Below are positions 1-7,760 of a stretch of 64,000 bases of DNA, in pieces. The notes under the pieces are model-generated. The model was not told where the DNA came from, made no database searches, and saw only the letters and a program-made list of their open reading frames with translations. The translations under genes were made by a program, and so were the position numbers. The stretch's first letter is position 1. Each line of letters opens with the position of its first letter. Source of the stretch: Ornithinibacillus halotolerans (GTDB lineage: Bacteria; Bacillota; Bacilli; Bacillales; Amphibacillaceae); the NCBI RefSeq assembly GCF_014637405.1, contig NZ_BMEY01000003.1:182240-246239 (forward strand). The letters are read 5' to 3'.

Positions 1-473
1 TGATAGGTGCATTAAAATATGCGAAGCAAATTGGGGCAACTACAATAAGTCTTGCTAGCAATAAGAATGCTGTTATTAGTCAGTATGCAGATATAAAAAT
101 TGAAGTTGTGACTGGTCCAGAGATACTAACCGGTTCAACAAGAATGAAGGCTGCTACTGCTCATAAGATGATTCTAAATATGATAACTACAACAGCGATG
201 ATAAAAATCGGAAAAGTCTATGAAAATCTAATGGTAGATTTAAAGGTAAGTAATCATAAACTAAAGGAACGTGCTAAAAATATTGTTTCTACTATTACAG
301 AAACATCCTATGAAACTGCTACAACAATACTAGAAGAAACAAATTATGAGGTAAAACCAGCCATTGTCATGATTAGAACAGGTGTCACACTAGAAGAGGC
401 AAAGAAATATATTCAACAAGCAGATGGCTTTGTACGTGTGGCAATAGAATTAGCGACTAAGGGAGGAAAATAA
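1..473 (+). CDS. murQ: N-acetylmuramic acid 6-phosphate etherase, C-terminal part (cut by window edge)
   Basis: The frame is open from base 3 and ends in TAA at 471-473, so the N-terminal part lies before the window. MurQ cleaves the D-lactyl ether of MurNAc-6-P to GlcNAc-6-P and D-lactate in the cytoplasm, the committing step of MurNAc salvage. Visible here are the end of the SIS sugar-isomerase fold and the family signature [12 protein letters not shown], followed by the C-terminal helical domain that ends in a run resembling UBA-type helices (residues with EANYEV/EAKKYI-like pattern). The next gene starts 2 bases after the stop with its ribosome site (GGGAGG, about 462-467) inside this gene, so the two are probably co-translated. 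Assignment rests on motif recognition and on the kinase, RpiR and anmK neighbours. Confidence 0.93.
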   Translation, partial: IGALKYAKQIGATTISLASNKNAVISQYADIKIEVVTGPEILTGSTRMKAATAHKMILNMITTTAMIKIGKVYENLMVDLKVSNHKLKERAKNIVSTITETSYETATTILEETNYEVKPAIVMIRTGVTLEEAKKYIQQADGFVRVAIELATKGGK

Positions 474-475
474 TC

Positions 476-1423
476 ATGGTTACTTATAGACATTATAAAT
501 CTGGTGATGAAGAACAAATTGTAACATTATGGAATAACACATTATGGAAAGATCCGATTACTGCTAAACGTTTCCGTAATCTAGTATTATTAGATGTCAA
601 TTTTGATCCGGAAGGTTTACGAGTAGCAATTGACGGAAAGAAAATTGTTGGAGTAGTGTATGCAGTACGCAGACTATTACCAATGTATGGAACGGATTTA
701 GAGCCAGATAATGGTTGGATTCCATTCTTTTTCGTTGATGAGCACTATCGTAATTCCGGTGTTGGTACAAAATTAATGGAAGATGCCATTCAGTTCCTAA
801 AGGAAAATGGTCGTAAACATGTTTTCTTCGCTTCTTATGCACCAAATTATATTATGCCAGGAATTGATGAGGCTGCATATCCAGAGGCATATCATTATTT
901 GCTAGCTCAAGGATTTACAAAGCTATATTCACCAATCGCGATGGACCGCAATATTGTAGATTTTAAATTAACGGATGACATAAAAGAATTAGTAAAACAG
1001 CGCGAACTAGAAGGTTACACATTTACTACTGCTGAGGATAAAGATTTATATGATGTAATTAAGTTTGCAAACGAAAAGTTTAATCCAGATTGGGGTAGAG
1101 CAATTAGAGAAGGAGTTCTACAGGGATTACCAATGGAGAGAATTCTAGTGGCAAGACAAGAAGAACAAGTAGTAGGCTTTTGTATTTATGGTGGATATGA
1201 AGGGGTACCAGATCGCTTTGGGCCTTTCGGAGTAGACCCTGAACAGCAAGGTAAAAAATTAGGGAAAATTCTACTAAACTTATGTTTACATCAAATGAAA
1301 GCAGAAAGTCTACATGGAGCATGGTTTTTATGGACCGGTGAGAAAACAAGTGCAGGGTATTTGTATAAGAAAACAGGTTTCGAAATTACTCGTACTTTCC
1401 ATGTTATGAAAAAGGATATTTAA
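476..1423 (+). CDS. Tandem GNAT-domain acetyltransferase in murein-salvage cluster
   Basis: 315 aa with two GCN5-type acetyltransferase folds. The N-terminal copy has the acetyl-CoA loop RNSGVG (about residues 91-96) after a beta strand FFFVDEHY; the C-terminal copy has GPFGVDPEQQGKKLG (about residues 248-262). Tandem-GNAT proteins of this size include mycothiol synthase MshD, but nothing else points to thiol synthesis here. It lies directly between murQ and a MurNAc/GlcNAc kinase, and a second protein of the same architecture lies at 6805-7758 in the same cluster. I infer, without proof, that it acetylates a cell-wall-derived amino sugar or muropeptide. ATG start with GGGAGG 8-9 bases upstream. 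Substrate unknown. Confidence 0.85.
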   Translation: MVTYRHYKSGDEEQIVTLWNNTLWKDPITAKRFRNLVLLDVNFDPEGLRVAIDGKKIVGVVYAVRRLLPMYGTDLEPDNGWIPFFFVDEHYRNSGVGTKLMEDAIQFLKENGRKHVFFASYAPNYIMPGIDEAAYPEAYHYLLAQGFTKLYSPIAMDRNIVDFKLTDDIKELVKQRELEGYTFTTAEDKDLYDVIKFANEKFNPDWGRAIREGVLQGLPMERILVARQEEQVVGFCIYGGYEGVPDRFGPFGVDPEQQGKKLGKILLNLCLHQMKAESLHGAWFLWTGEKTSAGYLYKKTGFEITRTFHVMKKDI

Positions 1424-1435
1424 TATAGAACAACA

Positions 1436-1461
1436 AGCACTAATATTGCATTCATAGTGCT
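1436..1461 (+). other. Small inverted repeat between GNAT gene and kinase gene
   Basis: AGCACTA (1436-1442) is repeated as TAGTGCT (1455-1461), flanked by partly complementary AACAA/TTGTT. There is no T-run, so it is not a standard terminator. It could be an RNA hairpin shaping expression of the kinase gene or a protein-binding palindrome for the RpiR regulator; neither is shown. Confidence 0.35.
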
Positions 1462-1482
1462 GATTGTTAGGGTGGTAATAGA

Positions 1483-2463
1483 ATGAATTATGTTATTGGA
1501 ATTGATGGTGGTGGGACTAAAACACAAGTAGTTCTAGTAGATCTAAATGGAAAAGTGTTGCTAAATACTACGTATGGTTCCACCAATCCAAATGCAGTAA
1601 CAAAGCAAGAATTAAATGACACCTTTCAAGCAATCTTTCAAGAGATGGAAGAAAACATTCCTGGAAGTCTTGAAATGGTGAGTAGTATTTTTGCTGGGGT
1701 TTCAGGTGCAGGAAGTAAAGCATCAGCATCTCTTTTAACTGAAATAATTGCACCATTCTTTTCTTTGAATACAAAGATAACGGTAGTTCCAGACTCCATC
1801 AATGCGCTCTATTCAGGAACATTTGGTATGCCAGGAATTGTGCAGATCTCTGGAACTGGTTCCATAACTTACGGAATAAACGAAAGACAAGAGCAGGGGC
1901 GTGTAGGAGGATGGGGTTATCTGCTTGGAGATGAAGGAAGCGGTTATGATGTTGGTAAACATGGAATTCAAGCGGTATTAAAATTTCTTGATGGACGTGG
2001 ACCTGAAACAATGTTGAAAAATATGCTTTTTAAATTATATACGATAAGTTCAGGCAGAGAACTTATCGATAAAATTTACTATTCTGATAATCCACGACTA
2101 GAAATCTCTCGAATTTCAAAATTAGTTTTTCAAGCATTTGAAAAAGAAGACACCGTGGCTATGACTATTCTGAGACAAGTAGCTCATGATATTGCACAAA
2201 GTATTATGACACTTGACCAGAAGCTTTTTAATAAAACGGAAAAGGTAACCGTCGTTCTTTGCGGTGGATTATTTTCAAACCCAACAATTCTTCCAGTGTT
2301 ACTTCGAGATGCACTGATAAATTATCCCAAAAGAATGTCTCTTATTATTCCAGAATTTCCGCCAGTAGTTGGCTCGGTAGTTGGAGCCTATTTGGCAATA
2401 GATTGTGCTGTAACAGAAGATGTTAAATTGAATCTGCGTAGTTCGTTTATCAATTATAAATAA
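1483..2463 (+). CDS. murK: MurNAc/GlcNAc kinase, BadF/BadG/BcrA/BcrD ATPase family
   Basis: 326 aa actin-fold sugar kinase. Seen: phosphate-1 loop IDGGGTKT (residues 7-14), phosphate-2 region ISGTGSITYG (about 122-131), GWGYLLGDEGSGYDVG (about 143-158) and adenosine-side LCGGLFSN near 259. This family includes eukaryotic-type N-acetylglucosamine kinase and clostridial MurK, which phosphorylates both MurNAc and GlcNAc. Beside murQ the natural role is phosphorylation of amino sugars recovered from peptidoglycan, giving MurNAc-6-P for MurQ and GlcNAc-6-P for NagA. ATG start, RBS AGGGTGG about 8 bases upstream. It is followed after 16 bases by the RpiR regulator. The MurNAc versus GlcNAc preference cannot be read from the sequence. 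Confidence 0.82.
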   Translation: MNYVIGIDGGGTKTQVVLVDLNGKVLLNTTYGSTNPNAVTKQELNDTFQAIFQEMEENIPGSLEMVSSIFAGVSGAGSKASASLLTEIIAPFFSLNTKITVVPDSINALYSGTFGMPGIVQISGTGSITYGINERQEQGRVGGWGYLLGDEGSGYDVGKHGIQAVLKFLDGRGPETMLKNMLFKLYTISSGRELIDKIYYSDNPRLEISRISKLVFQAFEKEDTVAMTILRQVAHDIAQSIMTLDQKLFNKTEKVTVVLCGGLFSNPTILPVLLRDALINYPKRMSLIIPEFPPVVGSVVGAYLAIDCAVTEDVKLNLRSSFINYK

Positions 2464-2479
2464 GGTAGGTGATTAGCGC

Positions 2480-3355
2480 ATGTCCCATTTAAAAGGCGGA
2501 TTAACTATCATAAAAGAAATGGTAGATACCCTACCGAAGTCAGAAAGGAAAATTGCGCAATTCATTCTAGAACAGCCGAAAGAAGCAGTATTATTAACGG
2601 CACAAGCTCTAGGGAGTGAAAGCCAAACAAGTGGGGCAGCAGTTATACGCCTCTGCAAATCATTAGGATTTAGTGGCTTTCAAGAATTAAAGCTACGTGT
2701 AGCAGGAGATCTCCAAGAGAAAAGCAGTCCTGGATTTCGTGATATTGAACCTAATGAAGATTATAATCAAATCATTGAAAAAGTTACGGCGAACACGATG
2801 CAATCCATTAAAGATACAGCAAATATGGTGAATATTCCACGATTAAGGGAAGCAGTAGAAACATTAATTCATGCTGATTCGATTACATTTATTGGTTTCG
2901 GTGCTTCCTTTATTACAGCGAAGGATGCAGAACAAAAGTTTATACGAATTAATAAACATGTTCATGCCTATTCCGATTTACATATCGCTTCCACTGCTAT
3001 TGCAAACAAGGGGCCAAATGATGTTGTTGTCGGCATTTCTTTTTCGGGGGATACGATTGAAGTTACTAAATTATTAGATCTCGCTAAAAAGAAAAATGCT
3101 AAAACAATCAGCATTACTAAATATGGACATACTACGTTAACAAGTTATGCCGATATTAATTTATTTACTTCATCTGCAAAAGAAGCTGTCATGCGGAGTG
3201 GTGCTACATCTTCTAGAATTGCACAACTTCACTTAATCGATATTTTGTTTATGTGTGTAGCTTCCGAAGAATATGAGAAAACTGTAGAACGACTAGATGC
3301 AACCAGGGAGGCAATCGAGTATTTTAAAGGGCAGATGAATTTGAAAAGTAAATAA
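2480..3355 (+). CDS. murR: RpiR-family regulator, MurR-like (copy 1)
   Basis: 291 aa: N-terminal RpiR helix-turn-helix (about residues 1-77, with TSGAAVIRLCKSLGFSGFQE as the recognition region) and a C-terminal SIS sugar-phosphate-binding domain (about 120-260, FIGFGASFITAKDAEQKF and VVGISFSGDTIEV). In E. coli and B. subtilis, MurR senses MurNAc-6-P and controls murQ operons. Here it is last in the murQ-GNAT-murK-murR run and is followed by a terminator. A close paralogue lies at 5855-6724; the two share most of the HTH and SIS core, so they may recognise similar operators or different sugar phosphates. Start ATG at 2480 after TAGGTGATT. Confidence 0.85.
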   Translation: MSHLKGGLTIIKEMVDTLPKSERKIAQFILEQPKEAVLLTAQALGSESQTSGAAVIRLCKSLGFSGFQELKLRVAGDLQEKSSPGFRDIEPNEDYNQIIEKVTANTMQSIKDTANMVNIPRLREAVETLIHADSITFIGFGASFITAKDAEQKFIRINKHVHAYSDLHIASTAIANKGPNDVVVGISFSGDTIEVTKLLDLAKKKNAKTISITKYGHTTLTSYADINLFTSSAKEAVMRSGATSSRIAQLHLIDILFMCVASEEYEKTVERLDATREAIEYFKGQMNLKSK

Positions 3356-3364
3356 TCTAATGAG

Positions 3365-3416
3365 AAATCCTGATATTGAAACGCTTTTTTGGTAAAGGTT
3401 TTTATCAGGATTTTTT
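3365..3416 (+). terminator. Rho-independent terminator after murR-like gene
   Basis: AAATCCTGATA (3365-3375) pairs with TATCAGGATTT (3403-3413), 11 bp, and the right arm runs into TTTTTT. The loop is 27 nt. It closes the murQ operon. Confidence 0.75.
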
Positions 3417-3468
3417 ACTTGTTCATATATTTGCCATAGATGAACAAACATACTTGTTAGAATGTTGT

Positions 3469-3489
3469 AAATGATAATCGTTATCATTT
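3469..3489 (+). promoter_or_regulatory. Fur box upstream of flavodoxin
   Basis: AAATGATAA-TCG-TTATCATTT is a perfect 9-3-9 inverted repeat. Its core, TGATAATCGTTATCA, differs at one position from the B. subtilis Fur 7-1-7 consensus TGATAATnATTATCA. It lies 42 bases before the flavodoxin start, the position expected for iron repression. Confidence 0.85.
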
Positions 3490-3530
3490 AAAATAGAGAG
3501 GAGGAAAGAAGTTAAGAGGAGGGATTTGAC

Positions 3531-4007
3531 GTGAGTAATTTTTTAGTGCTTTATGCTAGTGCATCAGGAAATACAGAAATAATGGCTGAAGTAATGGCTA
3601 CCTATCTCAAGAAGCTTCAACATCAAGTGACCATGAAGAACTTTGATTTTGATCAAATTACTATAGAGGAATTAAATGATTATGATGCTACTTTAATCGG
3701 GGTCTACACCTATGACTTTGGAGAAATCCCTTTTGAAGTGGAGTTTTTTTATGATGAGTTGGACATGAGTGATATAAGTGGAAGCATCTGTGGCGTCTTC
3801 GGGGCAGGAGATTCTGCTTACGGAGATACATTTGGAATGGCTGTGGACTTAATGTATGAAAAGTTAGAGGAATGCGGTGCTCAACTTCATCCAACAAGAT
3901 TAAAAGTAGATTTAACACCAGAGAAGGAAGATATAGAAAATTGTGAAGTGCTAGCTGAAGGAATAGCGCAACTAGTAGAGGAGAAAGCAGTTAAAGCTTT
4001 GAGATAA
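3531..4007 (+). CDS. Flavodoxin, probably iron-starvation induced
   Basis: 158 aa short-chain flavodoxin. The FMN phosphate loop SASGNTE lies at residues 10-16 (normally T/SxTGNTE); the aromatic-rich FMN loops follow (TYDFGEIPFE, about 61-70, and FGAGDSAYGDTF, about 92-103). Flavodoxins replace ferredoxin as one-electron carriers when iron is scarce, and the perfect Fur-type palindrome just upstream supports that, as for B. subtilis ykuNOP. The gene is a single unit between the murR-like terminator and a gene-free stretch before anmK, so it looks like an insertion in the amino-sugar cluster rather than part of it. RBS: two purine-rich sites, the nearer AGGAGGGATTTGACGTG with GTG as start. Confidence 0.9.
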   Translation: MSNFLVLYASASGNTEIMAEVMATYLKKLQHQVTMKNFDFDQITIEELNDYDATLIGVYTYDFGEIPFEVEFFYDELDMSDISGSICGVFGAGDSAYGDTFGMAVDLMYEKLEECGAQLHPTRLKVDLTPEKEDIENCEVLAEGIAQLVEEKAVKALR

Positions 4008-4473
4008 ATTGTATTTACACGGTTAGTCATATGTTGGAATTTGGGTAAAGTGTTCTCGATGTTCACTATATGTACGTGATGTATGATTGGAGGAGAGCCT
4101 GTATGAATACTAGCTCTCCTTTCTAGGCTGTGTTTCATCCCCTTAAACAACAAAATTCTACGCACACCTCTCCTATTCATAGTTTCAAAAAGTAATTCCA
4201 TTGATATGAAATAATAAACCGAATATTAATATGAATATATGAATTATCATTTCAATTCTTGTGTAATCATGTATAATAATAATAGGTTTGATTAAATAGT
4301 AATCTACTAATTAGATGTATATTAAATAGCAATAATTGCTTCTTTTATTCGCTTATGTAAGCGGTAACAATTATTTGTGTTATAACCTGATATTTTGAGT
4401 GGAAAAAGAGTAATAAAGGTAAGTTTAAGTGATGTTACTATGTATATCTCCATAATAAAAGGAGGAGATGATA
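4008..4473. other. Gene-free region between flavodoxin and anmK
   Basis: No credible ORF on either strand. It holds a hairpin AGGAGAGC (4091-4098) / GCTCTCCT (4113-4120) that may end the flavodoxin transcript (only a short T-rich tail), a TATAAT (4272-4277) that could be the -10 of an anmK promoter with a weak -35, and the cre site at 4356-4369. The rest is AT-rich with no recognisable feature. Confidence 0.5.
4356..4369 (+). promoter_or_regulatory. cre site (CcpA operator) upstream of anmK
   Basis: TGTAAGCGGTAACA matches the CcpA consensus TGWNANCGNTNWCA at every defined position. It lies about 105 bases before the anmK start and downstream of the best -10 candidate (4272-4277), so a roadblock mode of repression is possible. 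It implies glucose repression of anhydro-MurNAc use. Confidence 0.8.
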
Positions 4474-5655
4474 TTGCATGTAGATAATGATTCCTGTTAT
4501 GCAGTTGGTATTATGTCTGGAACTTCTGTGGATGGAATTGATATTGCTGTAGTACGGATTTCAGAAAAGAAAAATAAGATCAATTTAGATTTGAAGTATT
4601 TTGACACCATTCCGTACTCGACTGAAGTGAGACAGGAAATATTGGAGCTTTGTGATCCAACGAAAGCAAGAATCCAGATGATTTCTAATATGAATATGTT
4701 ATTAGGGAAATTGTATGGTGAAGCAGCTTTAAAAGTAATTGCTGATGCAGAACTACTTCGACAAGATATAGCATTTATCAGTTCTCACGGCCAAACAATT
4801 TTTCACCAACCAGACGAAATGATGATTGGAGGACAACGAGTAACTTCTACATTACAAATTGGCGATATAAGTTCGATTGCTGAAGTAACTGGGATTACAA
4901 CCGTAGGGGACTTTCGGACAAGAGACATGGCAGCTGGGGGGCAAGGTGCACCATTAGTCCCTTATGCTGATTATCTACTATTTCGTCATCCACTGTTCGG
5001 TAGAGTACTAGTGAATATAGGGGGAATTTCTAATCTAACCATTCTACCTGCAAATGGGGATGAGAATCAGGTGAAAGCATATGACACAGGCCCTGGGAAT
5101 ATGATTATGGATTACTTCGTAAAAAGGATAACTGATGGTAAGCAAACCTATGATAAAGACGGAGAATTAGCTAAGAATGGTAAGGTTGATGATGATTGGT
5201 TAGAGGAATTGTTAAACGAAACTTACTACACATTGAAACCACCAAAAACAACGGGAAGAGAATTATTTGGTGAGGAGTATGCAAGAAAGCTGTGGGAGAA
5301 TGCAGAAAGGCAATCAATTAGCTTCGCAGATCGGTTGGCAACAGTGACCAAGTTAACCGCTGTAACGATAACAGATCAAATAAGGATTTACCTTGATTCT
5401 GCAAATATTCATGAAGTATATATTAGTGGTGGGGGCTGTTATAATCCAACACTAATGAACGATATTAAAAATAGCTTACCTGCTGGAGTCAAGCTTCGTA
5501 AAATGGATGAATTAGGCATACCTGCTGATGCAAAGGAAGCGATGGTTTTTGCATTACTAGGATATCAGTATTTAAATAGGAGAACGAATAACTTTCCACC
5601 GGCTACAGGTGCGAGACATAAAGTTATGATGGGAAAAGTAGCATGGGGACAGTAA
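4474..5655 (+). CDS. anmK: Anhydro-N-acetylmuramic acid kinase
   Basis: 393 aa from the TTG at 4474. An ATG two codons earlier (4468) is only 2 bases from GGAGG (4461-4465), whereas the TTG is 8 bases away, so TTG is preferred. AnmK cleaves the 1,6-anhydro bond of anhMurNAc and phosphorylates it to MurNAc-6-P, the MurQ substrate. Motifs: GIMSGTSVDG near the N-terminus (about residues 12-21), SSHGQTIFHQP, GDFRTRDMAAGGQGAPLVP, NIGGISNLT, YDTGPGNM and ISGGGCYNP. Full length for the family (about 370-395). Monocistronic or leading a unit with the downstream RpiR gene (199-base gap). Supports recovery of products of lytic transglycosylases. Confidence 0.95.
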   Translation: MHVDNDSCYAVGIMSGTSVDGIDIAVVRISEKKNKINLDLKYFDTIPYSTEVRQEILELCDPTKARIQMISNMNMLLGKLYGEAALKVIADAELLRQDIAFISSHGQTIFHQPDEMMIGGQRVTSTLQIGDISSIAEVTGITTVGDFRTRDMAAGGQGAPLVPYADYLLFRHPLFGRVLVNIGGISNLTILPANGDENQVKAYDTGPGNMIMDYFVKRITDGKQTYDKDGELAKNGKVDDDWLEELLNETYYTLKPPKTTGRELFGEEYARKLWENAERQSISFADRLATVTKLTAVTITDQIRIYLDSANIHEVYISGGGCYNPTLMNDIKNSLPAGVKLRKMDELGIPADAKEAMVFALLGYQYLNRRTNNFPPATGARHKVMMGKVAWGQ

Positions 5656-5854
5656 TTTCTTGCTAGACAACATAAAAGTTGGTAGGACTTGGTTGGAGCA
5701 TTATAATTAAGGGTACAGTTCATCCAGTTGGCATAACATTAATTTTACATGACCGTTAGAAGAGCAATACGAGAATACATTTTTATAGAAAGAACTATAG
5801 ATGACAGACAAATTATAAATGTAGATAAAATATTTTAAGAAAAGAGATGGTTTC

Positions 5855-6724
5855 ATGTCCTATATGACAGGAGGTTTAACTATGCTAACGGAAATGTTGC
5901 CCACATTACCTCCCTCTGAGAAAAAACTTGCTGCTTATATCATTCAACAACCAGAAGAGGCAATAAAACTTACAGCACAAGAATTAGGAAAAAGAAGTGG
6001 TACAAGTGGTGCTGCAGTTATTAGACTATGCAAATCTCTTGATTTAAAGGGATTTCAAGATTTAAAGTTCCGGATAGCGGGTGACTTACATAAAACAACG
6101 AATGAAGGTTTCCGTGATATTAGACCAGATGAAGGACTACAATCTATTATTGAAAAAATGACAACTAATAGTATTCAAACAATAAAGGAAACTGTCGATC
6201 TTATTCAAATAGAGGAATTAGAAAAAGCAGTACAGCTCCTGCTGGATGCAAAAAAGATTCATTTTATTGGAGTTGGGGCATCCGGTATTATTGCCAAAGA
6301 TGCTCAGCAAAAGTTTTTGCGAATTAACAAAACGGTCTATGCCTTTTCAGATATCCATATGGCAGCAACCCTAGTTGGTAATGGGGATGAAGATGATGTT
6401 GTTGTTGGAATTTCTTTTTCTGGTGAAACAAATGAAGTTGCAAATGTATTAGAACTTGCTAAACAAAAGAATATGAAAACGATTAGTTTAACAAGATACG
6501 GCAGTTCAAAGGTTACTGAGCAAGCTGACATTAGATTATATACGTCTGCGACAAAAGAGCCGACATTTAGAAGTGGTGCTACATCATCTCGAATTGGTCA
6601 GCTACAGATAATTGATATTTTATTCATGCGAGTAGCAACATTGAAATATGATGAAACAGTTAATTATATTGATGCCACAAGAGATGCCATTAACTTCATT
6701 ACACAAAATGGGAAGAAAAAATAA
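5855..6724 (+). CDS. RpiR-family regulator, MurR-like (copy 2)
   Basis: 289 aa, same plan as the regulator at 2480-3355: RpiR helix-turn-helix in the first ~77 residues and SIS domain (FIGVGASGIIAKDAQQKF, VVGISFSGETNEV). The N-termini are alike (both begin MS-x-x-GGLT). The ribosome site (AAAAGAGATGG) is weaker than for neighbouring genes. It sits between anmK and a tandem-GNAT/serine-hydrolase pair, mirroring copy 1, which closes a murQ/tandem-GNAT/kinase set, as if the cluster arose by duplication of a regulator-plus-GNAT module. Likely ligand is an amino-sugar phosphate such as MurNAc-6-P or GlcNAc-6-P; which one is not known. Confidence 0.85.
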   Translation: MSYMTGGLTMLTEMLPTLPPSEKKLAAYIIQQPEEAIKLTAQELGKRSGTSGAAVIRLCKSLDLKGFQDLKFRIAGDLHKTTNEGFRDIRPDEGLQSIIEKMTTNSIQTIKETVDLIQIEELEKAVQLLLDAKKIHFIGVGASGIIAKDAQQKFLRINKTVYAFSDIHMAATLVGNGDEDDVVVGISFSGETNEVANVLELAKQKNMKTISLTRYGSSKVTEQADIRLYTSATKEPTFRSGATSSRIGQLQIIDILFMRVATLKYDETVNYIDATRDAINFITQNGKKK

Positions 6725-6804
6725 ATAATAGGTTAACTCCGTTACAGTTGGCTTATTCTAACAGATAGCATGATGCTCGTTTTCTAGTAAAAGGAGGAAA
6801 AAAA

Positions 6805-7758
6805 TTGCGGTATATACCATGGCAAATTGAACGATTAGATGAACTGGTTACGTTATGGAATAAGGAATTAAAGGAAAGTCTTCCAATGCGAACGGAGCTC
6901 TTTCAACAAAATAGTTTTCTAGATAAAAATATCTCATATGAAGGATCGCGTATAGTTATTAATGACGATGACAAAGTAATTGGCTTTATTGTGGTGAAGT
7001 TGTTAAAAGAAGAAACAGAAGTAAAAATGCGTAATGATGTTGCCTGGATCCAAGCACTTCTAGTAGATTCGGCTTACCGTAACAAAGGGATAGGGACCGA
7101 ACTACTTAAACATGCTGAAGCAATTATTAAACAAAGAGAAGCAAATCTAATCTGCTTAGGTAGAGATTTGTATCATTATCTTCCGGGGATTCCTAAGGAG
7201 GAGCAGCAAACAAGGGCATGGTTTGAGAAAAGAGGATATGAGCATGATCAATCCAATGTCGATTTAACTCGTTACTACCATCCTAGTGAGGAAATCTATT
7301 GGCCTAGCAAACCAGAGGCTGAATTTACTATTTTACTAGAATCAGAAAAGGAAAAATTACTCGATTTTCTTCATCGCTGCTTCCCTGGTCGGTGGGAGCA
7401 TGAGGCAATCCAATATTTTGAAAAAGGCGGGACTGGTCGCGAATTTGTAGTCTTAAAGGAGAAAGGTGAAATTATTGGATTTTGTCGAATAAATGATGCC
7501 AACTCCCCTATTATTATGGGAAATATGAACTGGTCAGCCTTATTTGATGCAAATGTTGGTGGTGTTGGGCCACTTGGGGTTGATGCTGAGAAGCGGAAAA
7601 AAGGGTATGGTCTTGCTATTGTACAAGCTGGTATTGCTTTTCTTCGTGACAGAGGGGTTAACCAAGTTGTTATTGACTGGACAGGATTAATTGAGTTTTA
7701 CCAGAAACTAGGATATGAAGTATGGAAACGTTACGAAGGTTATCGAAAGGAGATTTAA
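6805..7758 (+). CDS. Tandem GNAT-domain acetyltransferase (second copy in cluster)
   Basis: 317 aa from TTG at 6805 (AAGGAGG at 6790-6797). Two GNAT folds: acetyl-CoA loop RNKGIG in the first (about residues 93-98) after AWIQALLVDSAY, and RKKGYG in the second (about 272-277) after GPLGVDAEK. The size and plan match the protein at 476-1423, and both start with a short basic strand followed by LVTLWN, so they are paralogues, though diverged. It is followed 2 bases later by a beta-lactamase-fold hydrolase whose ribosome site overlaps this gene's end, so the two are a translational pair. Substrate unknown; the context suggests amino sugar or muropeptide acetylation. Confidence 0.83.
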   Translation: MRYIPWQIERLDELVTLWNKELKESLPMRTELFQQNSFLDKNISYEGSRIVINDDDKVIGFIVVKLLKEETEVKMRNDVAWIQALLVDSAYRNKGIGTELLKHAEAIIKQREANLICLGRDLYHYLPGIPKEEQQTRAWFEKRGYEHDQSNVDLTRYYHPSEEIYWPSKPEAEFTILLESEKEKLLDFLHRCFPGRWEHEAIQYFEKGGTGREFVVLKEKGEIIGFCRINDANSPIIMGNMNWSALFDANVGGVGPLGVDAEKRKKGYGLAIVQAGIAFLRDRGVNQVVIDWTGLIEFYQKLGYEVWKRYEGYRKEI

Positions 7759-7760
7759 TT

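Noticed and set aside
3887-4201. 104-codon minus-strand ORF after flavodoxin
   Set aside because: Overlaps the flavodoxin end antisense, no RBS or recognisable domain.
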